A stretch of 64,000 bases of DNA from Chrysoperla carnea (lineage: Eukaryota > Arthropoda > Insecta > Neuroptera > Chrysopidae): assembly GCF_905475395.1 (NCBI RefSeq), contig NC_058341.1, positions 34,239,501 to 34,303,500 of the forward strand, written 5' to 3'. Positions 25,571 through 38,900 of this stretch are shown piece after piece. Within the stretch, counting starts at the first letter, position 1. Each line of letters begins with the position of its first letter. The translations under genes and the position numbers were made by a program. Below the pieces are notes generated by a model. It did not search any database. It saw only the letters and a list, made by a program, of their open reading frames with translations, and was not told the DNA's origin.

Positions 25571-28500
25571 CTATAATTCATAGTACAAAAATTTTTATAT
25601 ATTAATATTTTAATAATTCAATACTTTTAGATCCATTTTACCTTCTTCCAAAAATCAAGTCTCAATAAGTTTGAAACTTGATAGAATTGTAGTAACATGA
25701 CACCAAATTAAACTTTAGATATCCAAAACGTAATGAACTATGACTTGGGAATGGGGAGTTAAGAAAATATCGTGGCTTGATAATTTTAGGAGATTAAATT
25801 GACCTATCAACTAATTTTGACAAAAATTACCCAAAATTAATAGAATTTATTAAATTTTCATAATTGTAACTAATTATTTAAAATCTCAAAACTAGATTCT
25901 TAAAAATTAAATATATTAAAAGGTAATATTATTAGTAGATTCAATTAACAAGAACGAAAAACAACTTACGAGATGTATTTAGATTAATGTATTTTTTATC
26001 TTAAATCATTTAAAACATATAAACTTTTTTTTTTACTATATATATAAAATTCAATCTACATATTAAAATAATTTATCTTTAATAAAAAGAGATAATAAAT
26101 ATTATTTATATATAAAATTATATTTGATTATCTTTGTCTAATAATAATAATAATATATACTACATGATAATATTTTTGTTTATAATATATAAATATATAG
26201 CGCTGATAAAATAGAGCACTTTATTTTTCAAACTTGTTTTTTTTTATATATATATTATAAAAATTAACTTTGATTATATAAATGTATAGTAAAAGTCTAA
26301 ACATTGTATAGACTACTAAATCGAAGTATATAAAAAACAATCTGGTGTAAACGCATCACGTAACCTCTATATTTTATCTGAAAAGTAATCTAACCATATA
26401 TGTAATCTAAAAAGTGAAATTACAAAAATTTTTTGAAAATAATCCCTTAATTTTCAAATCCCCCCCCTCTCTCTCTTAAGGGTAGAAATTTCTGTTGAAA
26501 TATATATATATGGAACTACCCAGGAAGAACTCTCTCTAATAGAAAAAGAATCATTGAAGTTGGTTAATACTTTGCGGAGATATCGCGTAACAATCACTTA
26601 ATCTCTTTGTTTTTCGTCAGTTAAATAAATTAAAGAAAACACCAATAACGTAAGATACTCTAGAATGAAATTCATGGTTAAACACCTCTAAAAAATTAAT
26701 AATAGAAAATTCTGATCGACCATGGATTTTTTTATTGTGTTTTGCAGTTCTCAAAGCTCATTACAAACCCTATTGCTCAGTCAGAATAACCTCAGAAATG
26801 GATAAAGCAATGATATGTTTGAAAAAGTGTAGTGTAAACTATATGTCCATATTATTTTGGCTATTCGTGATAAAAATTATCAAAAACCGAAACCGAACGA
26901 AAACAATTTAATAATAAACAAAGTTTATGAACGGATTAAATTGTGTTCCTCTAAAATCATTTCTTAGTGTTCTTACAGAGTTATATTTCATTGAATATAA
27001 TTCACTTTGCTCGTATTCAGGAACCTTCATTTCGAGTATTTAATCTCAAAGATTTTAAGATCTTAAAGCAGTTACTTGATATTTCTTGAAAAATAGTTTA
27101 TGGAGCGATTTCTTTTAGATAATATAACTTTAACATTAAGGAAGACACTTTTTTTACAGAATGAGCCTATAGTTGTCGAGTAATTTTTGAATCCAGGGAT
27201 TCTTTTAACGTGAAAACTCCAAGATTAATAAACATCCGTTTTTGGAATCGAAAACCTTTCTAATATCTTAATTACGTCTACACAGAGGTAAAAAATCTTA
27301 TATACTATACCAGCAAAATATATAGTAACAGACTGAAAAACATTTCAAACATTATCATTTTCTAATATCATCTATCTGAATGTATAAATCTATGTGTTAA
27401 ATTGAAAAAAGTAAATATACTATTGAAAATATTTGAATGGTTTGGAAGTAGTATAACATTGTGTATATTTTGTAAGAAAACCCGTCAAACCGGTTAATAT
27501 GTTCTTGGCGACTAAACAGTTTGTTCTTGAAGACGGAATTTCATATACGAAGTTTTTTAACATGTGCGTATTGCATTGTAACCATATATTTAAAAAAAAA
27601 TCACTACAGAAAATATGCAGTAAGTAGCCAAATTTGTCACTTGGGAACGCTTAGGTATAAGTTAGAATTCTCACCTGTCCAGCTTTGATCGAGAAACTCG
27701 AGAAAACGAGTAGTTCCTTCCGACTCACGATCTCAACACAAATCCTCCAGTTCAGTACTTAAAGACATTTTTGGATTATTGGTGTCATTCATATTCAGGT
27801 TAATTCGACAGTTCTGGACAGCTTTTATTTTAAATTATTTCAAAGACTCCCAACTTTCTGGTTTTGTATCCCGACTTTCCGAAACGTTAAGGTGGTAATC
27901 CTAGTTTAAGGACCAAAATCAGTTAAATCTTTCTGACTATAAACTAAGGTTAAATTTTTTGTAAATTTTACCGTCTTTTAAGGATTTGCAAGGCTTTTAA
28001 AGCTCAAAAATTGCCTTCTTTTAGAACTTGTCAAAATATGATGAAAATGTTTTCAATAAATATAACACTTTTTCATAACGGGGTAAAGATCCAAGAAATA
28101 CAAAAAGTGGACATGGAATATTTCAGCCATTCTCAAGTGTAATCTATTTCTAATATTTTGAGAAATACGACGTTCATGGCGAAAATAATTACACGCCAAA
28201 TTAAATAGGGACATTTGGAAATTCTTTGCTAAGTATTTTTAAGAAAGCTAGCTGAAAAGTATAAAAAAGTGCATTATGAATCTTTTCTTTAGTACTGTGC
28301 AACTTTAATGTTAATACGATAATTAACCTGAAAATAAATAACTTCCTTACGCCTCCACCATACTTTCTATACCTGAGATACTGGGAGAGTATTTTCTATT
28401 TCTACCAAGATTGGTCAACCAGATGAAAAATATGTTGCACTTTTCTTCCTTCGAAATTAGTCAAGATAAACTGATTGAAATACTGCAGCTTTTCATATAA

Positions 28501-29321
28501 TTCACTAATCCTTCAATTCGATAAAGCGCTTCGGGAAAGTGAGTATATATTTGAAATTTCTTTGGGTTTAAGTTTGTAAAAAGACACCCCAAACAAACTT
28601 AATTTCTACGTCCCTGATTCTCACACACGCATTAAATTGTACTACGCTCTTAAGATCAAAATCCCAATATACGTATGTTAGAGTATTAACATTGACTACA
28701 CAATATAGGTATACTTACTAGGTATATACCTTATAGATACTGAGACTGTTAGGTTGTGGTGAAGAGAACAGGGAGGTATTACTCTACAGAGGTTGTATAT
28801 AGTATAGTTGATCGCCACCGCTTATAGCCACTGCAGAGGCTCAAATCTCCATGTCCCTTGACTCCATAGACCCCCACATTGTTCGTATACGTTTATGTCG
28901 CATTCTATTCTGGTATTCGGTCCACATTGTCCTCAATGTCTTTATATATTATTATGATTATTATAGAAATAAAATAAACTTGGTCTGCCGTCTTTATATA
29001 TATCGTAAAATATTAAACTTATACAATCAATGTTTATATCTTTACAAATGCAACGATTACAACTTACATACAATTGTTTTTATCATTACGTCATTCTGTT
29101 ATATTTTTAATAAAATGGTCTTTTTCATTTTGAAAAGTTTTTTTTTATCAAGTTTTCCTTCCGATTCATTGGTACAACAGCAAGCACCGTTTTCGATAGT
29201 GAATTTTAAGACTTCGGATGTTTCTTTCCTTATTCAAATAGATATACTGTTAAAAATCAACCGAATTTCTGTCTAACAAATTAAAATTACATTCTTTAAT
29301 TATAAAACTAAATTGTGTTAA

Positions 29322-29907
29322 GGATGTATGAGCATAACAACAATGTTTGATTTAAAGGCTCAAAATTTTTTTATAGTTACACTTTTACTCAAAGAATATG
29401 TGGTTAAACTTTCAGCATAGGTATCCGTGAAAATTTTTAAGAAAATAGTCATTGAAAATTTTTGATTATTTCTACTTAGAATGGACAAAAACAAATTTAA
29501 TAAAAACTTCTTAATAGAAAGTAAACATATAAGCAATGGCATAGAAAATAAAAAAACCTAGTGTCTCCGTCCATATAAGGGATGTAAGAGCAGGGTAGGT
29601 TTAAGTTTGAAATTATTTCTATTTCTATCTTATTTTCCACTTTGGTAATGAATTTTGTTATAACTTCATGAATGTAGACGAAAAATAAGAATAAATTTTT
29701 TCGTAATGTGCCTTGGTTTTCGAAATATCGAAAGCTAAATAATTAAACAAAATTTTCAATTTTCGATATTTTGAAAATTACGCCAGATATCGAAAAATTG
29801 TATTCTTACTTTTCGTTTAATATCGCTAAGTTATAATATAATTTATCATCATTATTGAAAATATATATTTTTTAAATTTGTGCCCCTACTACCGTGCTCA
29901 TACATCC
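29322..29907. mobile_element. Non-autonomous DNA transposon with TTAA target duplication
   Basis: Perfect 13-bp terminal inverted repeats GGATGTATGAGCA and TGCTCATACATCC bound a 586-bp element. TTAA lies directly outside each end (29318-29321 and 29908-29911). TTAA duplication is typical of piggyBac-like elements and some other MITEs, but these tips lack the usual CCC start of piggyBac. The interior holds a further imperfect inverted repeat (GACGAAAAATAAGAATA against its mirror near 29800). There is no transposase; the short frames inside are chance. Confidence 0.8.
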
Positions 29908-30319
29908 TTAAAATTAAAGTCCTGCTAAAATAATTTGAAAACTTTTTTTTTTTTAATTATTAGAAGAATATCTGACGCGTTGTTAGCAACGCCAAAACTG
30001 TCAAAAATGTTTTTGGTGCAAACGTCAAAAATGCTTTAGGTAAAAAACCCCTATCTAATTTCAATTAATAAGGAAAGAAATATCCAAAATACAAATGTTT
30101 TGAAATAAACTTTTTCTTGACGTTGCAGTGTGACGTGTTCCCTTTTCTAGAGGATATCCTTTCTTAAAATTCAAATAAACTACAATGAAGTGAATAATTA
30201 TAACTTTAATAACTTCGCAAGTATGAAGGAAAACATGGTTATACTATCAATGTCATCTCATCAATGTCAATATTTTTTATTGTTATAAACTTTAGACTAA
30301 ATTTAAAACACATTTCATA

Positions 30320-30785
30320 TCTTAATATATATATTTCTTGTGTGCGTGTGTACGTGACTGAACTCCTCCTAGACGGCTGGACCGATTTTGATGAAATTTT
30401 TTGTGTGTGTTCGTGGAGATTCGAGAATGGCTTAGATTTACAATTTGGTCCAGTACAACTGTTTTTGAGGGCTCCGTACTAAAAAAATGAAATTTCATTA
30501 AATGGTGGGAGCGCATATAAATCATATCACATTATGTATACTATGTGTACTATGTATTTTTAATAGTATTCAGGTATTGTCAATAGGCATTTATTAGAGC
30601 CATATGCGAGCGCAGCGAGCTCTACTATCAAAGGTCAGGCCAAAGGTCGAAGGTCAGGCCACTCCAATAAATAGGAGTTAAATTGGGGTTTAGCGGGATG
30701 GGTTTAGCGGACAGGCTAAACGTAGTATAGGTATTCATGAATTGGAGTTACGTTTTTACGGGACAACGTCCGTCGGGGCCGCTAG
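30320..30785 (+). mobile_element. Helitron-like non-autonomous element (candidate)
   Basis: The 5' end starts TC (TCTTAATATATATATTTC) directly after an A, and the 3' end is CTAG directly before a T. This fits Helitron insertion between A and T without target duplication. A GC-rich hairpin (ACGGGACAACGTCCGT, one bulged G) sits about 11 bp before the CTAG end, as Helitrons require. The region after the 5' end (CTCCTAGACGGCTGGACCGA, TTTTGATGAAATTTTTTGTG) resembles common arthropod Helitron-type repeats. No RepHel protein is encoded. Confidence 0.6.
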
Positions 30786-30844
30786 TGTTATATAAAATAC
30801 AAACTTTATATTAATCTAAGCGTAGCTTTAAAGCCTTTTACCCT

Positions 30845-31165
30845 AAGCTGAAGATCTAGGGCCTCCACAAAAGAGGGAAATTGAAAGTGATTTACTTCGG
30901 GAGCTGGATTTTACCGAAATCATTAATGATTTATCAACGAAAGAAGCTCACAAAATTCCATTTGCCTAACAATATAATTTAATTGGGTTCTTCTTCGATA
31001 TCCACATAGATTGTTGACAAGATTGTGTTTGTCTTACAATAAATACATAATTGAAACACTCTCAAAATGAAAATTATTTATCTTGCTTAAAAAATAATTA
31101 GGAGCCTCCTATTTCTTTATCGTCCTATGGCCTCCACACTTTGAAATCCGGCCCTGAGCTTACGC
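30845..31165. repeat. Possible transposon remnant
   Basis: Near the left is GATCTAGGGCCTCCAC, and near the right TATGGCCTCCACACTTTG and AAATCCGGCCCTGAGCTTA. The repeated GGCCTCCAC motif and the GGCCCTG tip resemble ends of dispersed arthropod elements, but a clean inverted repeat is not demonstrable by eye. Confidence 0.3.
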
Positions 31166-33803
31166 GAAGTTTTTTGGCATAATTTCTCAGTTCTTGAACA
31201 ATTTTTAGAATTTTGCTACAAACAACTTGTTATAAGATATTAATTCTGATAACAACCACCTTAAAATACATTTTTGATTTTCCAATTTAATTTTATCAAA
31301 AACGAAAATAACAAAATATTTTTTTGTATTTTAATTAAAACATTTTACAATACCATTAACAAGATAAGTATTTAAAAATAACTACTACTAAAAAAAAAAC
31401 TTAAAATGTCTAATTAAATCCGTACATTTAATAAGAAAACGTTAATAATAAAAGTTAAACTACGTATATGTAACTTCATTTCACTCTGTTTTAGGTGAGA
31501 AATACTTCTTAAATTAGTTGCGTGTCAATAAATCAGATATCATGTGATCTTGTTATTACGTTACATATATTATTTTTTGTTTTTTAATAAAATAAATTTT
31601 GATTTTTTTTTTTATTTAAGGTTATCCGACCACTAGCATAATGTATCGCTGTAACTGACGTGTAATTTCGAGTGAAAATTTTCACCGAATTTAATCATAA
31701 ATAATAATATTAATCGAGAAATTAAAATTTTCATGTTTCTCACTTTTTCTAAACCTCTTTTAAAACGATGCTTCCATTATGCTCAATAACGAGCTTAGCC
31801 TTTACTAAAATCTGCTTAGTAGATATATAATCAACATCTACTAGATAAAAATGTGAAAATATTGTTATAGAAAATTTCATAATCAGTACGAAACCAATAG
31901 ATGTGTTTCTTTAGAGAAAATTTTCATAATATCTAGAACTTATTTCGTCTTACTATTACCCAAATAACCATTTTTTCTATAAGATACAGCATTAAATCAA
32001 AGATAATTAATGAAAGCTCTAGGTATATTTAAAATATAATTTCAAATTCGCCCCAACAACGCCTAGATCTTTTTTTTATTTTTTTTTTTCGTGACAATGG
32101 TGACCTCATTAGTATGAATTAGATTCTTTTAAAAATTATTATCCTGAAAGTTATGTTACTAGCCCTGTTTGATTATTTGAAACAAAACGGTAACATATAA
32201 ATTTATTTCAAATGAAATTTTCAAATAATATAAAATGATAGTGGCCGTATAACCTTTATTCCACATGTGTTAAAGTAATTTCAGTCTCAGAATACTTTAC
32301 ACAGAAACATATATAGATGCATATATATAAAGTATCTGCAACGATTATAAATTGATCTCTTTGTCTCTTTTCGAATGGAAAAATCCGGTTTTACTTTAAA
32401 TTAATATGTACATATGATGTATATTATACATTAGGAATATATCATATTAAGAATTATATTACTGATAAATGAGCTGATTTATAATTCCGTAGCACTAATT
32501 ATGAAGTAAGTGAGTAATATTGTATCCAAAGTTCTTTCAAATATTTTTTTGTAAATAATTGATTAGCTATTTTAGAACAAACTTTGCTCACTTCCCTGCG
32601 CCTACACCAATATTCATTATTACTATGAAACCGACATTGTTTATAATCATTAAAACATTGTTAAATTCGCCATGAAAATCAATATGATCCTATTCAGGTA
32701 TTTTAAAAACCGATTGAAAGAAAAATAATAGCTCAAATAAATCAGATTAAGACTAGTTTAAGTTGTGAAAATACTTTTTCCGTATGCGAATAATAATTTT
32801 AAGAAACCATTTACAACAAACATGTTCAAATGTACGAAAGAATTATCGATTAAAAAATAGCACACTCTTTTAATCATCTAGTTTTTCCAAAGAACACTGC
32901 TGTTTTTAAGAATTAAACCTGCTTATGACTACCAAATTGACTGATTGACGTCGTTAGTGATTTTTCCAATAAAGAATTGAAAATTCTTCTAATCGTTTGT
33001 AAGATTAAACGATAAAATATTGCGATAATATTTTTAATACCAATATTAATTATCATTGTAGAACAGAATTTATATTGAACTGTGACTTTTTCTGATATTT
33101 TCACCCATTTTTTCTCTCTTCATTGCCATAATGTGCACTAATTTTTAATATATTGATCAGTTTCACAAATTTTTTGTGCTTGAAATAAACGAAATATTTT
33201 AGATGATCATCTAAAACATACTCATTCTTTTTTTATTTCCAATTTCCAAGTACTATCTTTGGCTTAGGTACAAAAGAAAGTTCTTCTTTACACCTACATC
33301 ACCGTTTAATTGAATGATATCAGAATCACTTCGCTTAATCGAATTTTATAAATAATCAAAAGTATTATTTATCATGGCGTATCATGTTTGGTATAACGGA
33401 TTTTATTCTTGAGGTCCATTAGATATTTAGATAATTGAAATGAAAGATTTTTTAATTGAATTTTTAGTATTATGAATATCATTAACTTAATCTTAGCAAA
33501 TCTACATCCAGTGGCGTAACTACTATCCATTTAGATATATTCCACCAAGAAAAATGACTCCTTTTCCCCCTAACCGAAAAAAACTTAATTAATAATTTAT
33601 AATTTATAATTTACTACCATTCCTTCGATTCGTTTTGTAAATGGCATATTACAAATTAAAAGTAGATAAGTCTTTATTCTAATTTAAAATAATGCAAGCC
33701 ACATAAATTCGCATAACAGATCGTTTAAGTTTCAATCATTTTTTATATTTCCAGTTTTACAATTTAATCATAAATGAATACTAATTTTCAATTTCTTTTG
33801 CAG

Positions 33804-34887
33804 GTACATTCATTCCAAAGAGAAGCCCTTCAAATGTACAGAATGTGGCAAAGGTTTTTGTCAATCACGCACATTAGCAGTTCACAAAATATTACATATG
33901 GAAGAATCGCCACATAAATGTCCAGTATGTGCTCGCAGCTTTAATCAACGCTCCAATTTGAAAACACATTTATTAACGCATACAGATCACAAACCATACG
34001 AATGTAATTCATGCGGGAAAGTTTTCCGACGAAATTGTGATTTACGACGACATGCATTAACACATGCTGTAGGAGATGTTCCACCGGAAGTTTTAGCCGC
34101 TGAAGGTATACAAATTGGAGGAGGTCCAAATAATTCAGATATTAATTCACCATCTTCGTCGCCACCATCACAAGAAATACCTCCTCCACCTCCTGCAACT
34201 TCGACGTTAAAACGTCCAAGGACACCTTCTTTAGAACGAAGGAATGAACCGCCTCAACCGGTGGTGATTTCTCAACATCATTCTCGGGAACCACATAGAG
34301 AAGTACAACATACAGTAATACGACATAATTCCCCAACACCAGAACGTACTCAATGCCATCACCCAGAGAATTTACCCACGCCATATACAATGCGACCGCA
34401 ACATCATCCAAATGAAAATTCGCAACCTCATCATCCACAATTACAAATACGGCGAGATTTACATCCCCCGGTTAAATCCTCAACAATTACAACCAATTTG
34501 CTAGAGCCAAATAGTTTTATGGGTGGCTTCCGACGAACGCGTATCCCAGAACCACCAGACATTCGAGTATCAGATCGAAAAACGCCCCAACCGTCGATTA
34601 GTAACCATACAATAATACAAAGAAATCATATACATGCGCAAATAATGCATTCGCCACATATAGTCCCTTCATCCGCAACGAGTGGTATTTTAAAACCACC
34701 GGACCATATGGCCGGACCAAGTTGTGATAAGTTAAGTGTACCAGGTCCATCATCAAACAATTGTGTTCCAAGTGATTTATCAATGTCGAAAAAGGATTCC
34801 TTAAATCCACCGGCACCTGTCCCTGTTCCTAAACCTCCACCTCCGAAAAAGACTGGCTTCAGTATTGAAGATATTATGAGGAGGTAA
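33804..34887 (+). CDS. Odd-skipped family C2H2 zinc-finger protein (odd/sob/bowl type), terminal coding exon
   Basis: This is the last coding exon of a nuclear transcription factor of the odd-skipped family. An acceptor (TTTCTTTTGCAG) ends at 33803. The exon starts in mid-codon and encodes 360 residues to a TAA at 34885. It opens with [11 protein letters not shown] and carries three C2H2 fingers: [34 protein letters not shown] and [17 protein letters not shown]. These are nearly invariant in Odd, Sob, Bowl and, in part, vertebrate OSR. The preceding one or two fingers must lie on an upstream exon that I cannot find in the window. A long Pro/His/Ser-rich tail follows. The extreme C-terminus [10 protein letters not shown] resembles the eh1-like motif by which Odd-type proteins recruit Groucho. 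Which paralog this is cannot be decided from this exon. Open frames on the opposite strand are shadows. Confidence 0.93.
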
Positions 34888-35651
34888 AAATAAATCAATT
34901 TTTGTGTGGGTGATTGTTGTATAACAGTTTAAAAAACAACCAGTGATTGAATTGTGTCCGAAAATCTGTTAATTTATTAAACTTTGAACAATTTTCAAGT
35001 CCAAATTTATAAAGACTTTTTTAATATTTTAATTTATATATTAATTATTGTAAAAATATTTTTTTTACTTATAAAAAACGTGGCTATACCAGCAATATAA
35101 TCTAAAAATTAAATTTAGCTGTTATGAAGAAATTTTATTGCTTTAAAATGGAGCTTTAGAAAAAGTGATTTGATTGTCCGACATTTTGATGTCTAATGGT
35201 TGCAGTCAACAAACTTATTTTTGCTCACACTCACTGTCTCGTTTGTTTTCACCTTTAGTTTATCTGAGCGAACTTGATTATTCTTTAAGTATAATTAAGT
35301 TTTATATTAAGCCCTTGACACTCGCTGGATAATGACTCGTTTTGCTGAATGGTATTCAATCAGTAAATTCAAATGTGCTGCTTCAAATTTGCATAGAAAA
35401 ATTGATCGATGCAACATAATTAAACTCAGCACAAATTCATCAATAATTCAACCGAATTGCATTCGATTTATTTGGTAGAATGTAATTATGTTGGATTGAT
35501 GTTTTTTATTGGGCCTTCTTTTGCTGGTAGAAATGAGTCTCTACTTTGATGAAACAGATTAAATTATAACAAACAGGTGAATCTTCTTCATCAAATGTAC
35601 AAATTTCACTAAGTGAACACGAGCAAACTAATGAATTAGAAATTGCGTTTG

Positions 35652-35949
35652 TTATTTCTTAACTGATATAGGCAACATGTAATACATTGATGTAAGCGTT
35701 GTCTCTAAAGGCATAACTTGTTTCCTGATCATCGAGATAAGAGAAAATAGTTTAGTGATCATATTAAGATGTATTAAATAACAATAAGGCCTCAGAATAG
35801 AGAGAAGAATAGAGGAAATCTTCACATTTGAATTTATTAATCTGACGGGATGAGCAACCGTTTGCTTCATTGTAAAATACTGAATTAAAAAGACAAATAT
35901 CGCATGATTTCGATAACTTCGAATCTGAATTATATTCAACTTTTGACAA
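35652..35949 (-). pseudogene. Possible decayed coding fragment read in two minus-strand frames
   Basis: Two overlapping minus-strand frames each look partly protein-like: one gives SKSCDICLFNSVFYNEANGC and KFKCEDFLYSSLYSEALLLF, the other continues toward LTSMYYMLPISVKK. The shift between frames suggests an old coding sequence with indels, perhaps from a transposon. I could not assign a family, and chance is not excluded. Confidence 0.2.
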
Positions 35950-38900
35950 CTATCGAGACGTGATTTTGTGAGACATTAATCGCGATCAACTGAATTGAAG
36001 TGCGCGAAATGTTTATATTTTCAAGAAGTTTAGTATAATAATCTCAAATTCAATTAAAAGTCACCCAATTTTCTAGAAACCGCAATATTTGGATTGTGAT
36101 TCAAGGATATATTACGTTTAAAAAATTAACAATCGAAAATGTAAACAATATGTAAATTTTAAGGAAATCTCCCTCTGACTGATAGTAAATAAATCAATAT
36201 TGATGAATTTTATATTTATTACTAATTTTGTCGATAGGGGAAGGAATTAGCATTTTGTTTGTAAAAAAAAAGTACAAATTTAAAACAGTGTAATTTTCCT
36301 ATTTTACTCATAATTAATAAATGAAAAATTTATTTTTAAACAATCGATATATCGTTATTTTATTTGTAAGGGAAATTCATAAATTATAAATCAAAGTTAA
36401 ATGTATGATTTTCAACTTGTAGCTATGATTTAGTTAAATTAAAATTGATTTTTTGTATCATTACTATTTTGATAAACAAGAGGACCTCCTTAAATTAAAA
36501 TTTTATTTCAAATAAAAAATTCTTTCGCATATTGATTTTAAAATTATAATGAAGATTTATATGTAAAATGAAATTTATATATTCAAAAATTAAAAATGAT
36601 TATTTTTGTGATAAAAATTAAATTTATTCAAAACAAGTATATTTTATATGTAAATAAAGAACTAATGAATTGATTCAGCCTTGATAATTAAAATAAAAAA
36701 TCGCAAAATATATATAAATATAGATTTTGTAAAAAAAATATGCAATAGAATTTATGCAATAATAAATAATTAATTGTGTTATTACTTAAAAATAATTATC
36801 GAACAAAAATTAATAATTACGATGAAAAAAATATATATTTAAAAATTTAAGAAAAATTTTATTCTAGATTTATTGTTGGTTCAAAATTAAAAGTTTAATT
36901 TTTTTCCTTGTTAAATTGTACATAATTTTTTTTTCTTTTTTTGCAATAATCGTATAAAGTACTAAATATATTTTTTTGGAATGTATATAGTAAAAAATAT
37001 AAATAGGAGAAATTTTGATTATTTCAACCGTACAAAATGTTATATTTGTATTACTCGATCAAAATTATCCATAAATTGAATGATAATCGTTTTGTAAATT
37101 ATTCAGTTTTTATAGTTAAGTTAATTTAATTTTGCTTTAACATTCCTATACAATTTATTTATCCTGTGAAAAAAAAAGTTCAATTCAATCCTATTTGAGG
37201 TATATTGCAAACTAACCTCTCGCCATCTATGAATGAATTAAACAACTTATCAAAAATCTTAAATAATTTTGGTAAATAGAAATAGTTATGTATGGATAGA
37301 AACATTTATATGAATATATGGGTAAAAATAAATATACATATGTATGTAGAAATCCGTTTTTAAGTTTTTTTTTTTTTTTAAAAACAAAACAGTTTTGACT
37401 GTCAAGATTATTCCATAAGACTATGTGAGAGTAACAAGGGCACAATTCTGTAGGTATTAATTTACACATTCAATTGCAGGAAATCCAAACACACGAAAGT
37501 TTCCTTTCAGATATGTGTTTATTAAATAAAAATATATCTTTTTTTAAATACGGTGAAAACAAATGTTATAATTTCTTTCTAATGCAATATACCTTAAATG
37601 AATAAGTTTCATCATTGTGAAAATTTATCGGAAATCAATCGAAATGAATAAGATTTTCAGTTTTTCTATTCATTCCGGTTGATTTCCTTATCTAGAATTC
37701 AATAGAATTGAATCGGACTTTTTACTAGGGATATTAAAGGGCTGCGTTCCAAATCATTACTCTGATTTTATCCTTACTCAAAATCTGTAAAGTATTGAAT
37801 TGAAGATAATCTTCAAAATGGTCACAATTTTAATTTATGTGCCTGCATCTAATCGAAGATTTTATTTCAAATTAATCTTAAACGAAGTACTTGAATTAAT
37901 TTTCCATACTTAAATCCTGGCATAAAAATTGGTGAAAAGTGTTTCTGCTATCCAATCCTTTATCTAAAAATTTCGTCTGCAACGATCTTTTAGACAGGAA
38001 CATCACTGCACAACGACGAAAGGTAATAAAAGCGAATGGCCCAAATAACAGAAAATACAATATTCACCATTAAAAAGACACAAATGCTAATAGCATGGAA
38101 CCGAAAATATTAAATCAGATTCAACGACTTTTTCTAATTATTAATAAATTATGTTATACAACTTTAAAATTAAGGTCTATGTAAAAATAGTAGATCTCAT
38201 TATTTAATAAACAAAATTTTATTTTATGTTAATTTTTATATTTTATAAGTCCAAAAGTTTAAAAAAAAGATAGTAAAGCCATTTTAAAATTTAGAAAAAA
38301 TCCATACTCTTTGGCGTTTTCAGTTCTTTTAAATTATATAAAGAGGCGTGCATTTTTCCATGCACAAAGTATTATAAGTAAAACATCGAGATCAAAGAAA
38401 GCGGCGAATAATAGCTGTGGCGAACGCTTTTATACTGGAAGAACGTAATGTGCGTTCTCTTACTTGATAATTTTTAAAAATATCTATTTATAAGGCGTCG
38501 AATATTGATAGCCTCATTAAATTAAATAAATGGATAAATCATCATCTAGATTCTAGAAGAAATAGAAAATTCCAGAAAACTTGGCCAAAGTTTTAGTAGA
38601 TAATTTTTGGTCTGGAAAATTGTACCTATTTTATATTATAAATACAAAACTAATATCACCAAAAGGCTTTCAGTAAAGTCAATTTATATTTTATAGAAAC
38701 CTAATTTTAGTTCAATATAAAGCTTTTATCGTTTCGTTAAATGTTAATTTTACTTAACGATAATCGTTGTTCAATTACTAGATTTGTATTTAATACAGTA
38801 AAAGATGGACAAGTTGAACATTTTATTAATTTTATAAGTCAACTTTTACATAAACTGTTTCATTTAATTAACAATTTATTCTTAATTAACAAATAAAAAC

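Larger units (their letters stand above)
1..33803. other. Gene-free AT-rich stretch, probably long intron or upstream region of the odd-family gene
   Basis: No exon with recognisable protein similarity is visible on either strand. The open frames present are short, AT-rich and mostly unlike proteins. The stretch ends exactly at the splice acceptor of the odd-family exon, so much of it is likely intron or 5' intergenic DNA of that gene; this is inference. Recognisable content is repeats, listed separately. The long parts between them hold homopolymer runs and simple AT-rich sequence, with nothing I can name. Confidence 0.6.

Noticed and set aside
28851..29276. 141-codon + strand frame, the longest anonymous one
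   Set aside because: TTG start, AT-driven composition after the first 30 codons, and no recognisable domain or splice context.
29360..29542. Minus-strand 60-residue frame inside the TTAA element
   Set aside because: Low-complexity, hydrophobic and AT-driven, with no transposase motif; it is part of a non-coding element.
30264..30525. Overlapping + and - frames around 30.3-30.5 kb
   Set aside because: They fall within the Helitron-like element; the residues encoded reflect the repeat sequence, not a gene.
34142..34898. Three minus-strand open frames opposite the odd-family exon
   Set aside because: They are antisense shadows of a well-supported exon; their composition mirrors the Pro/His-rich coding strand.
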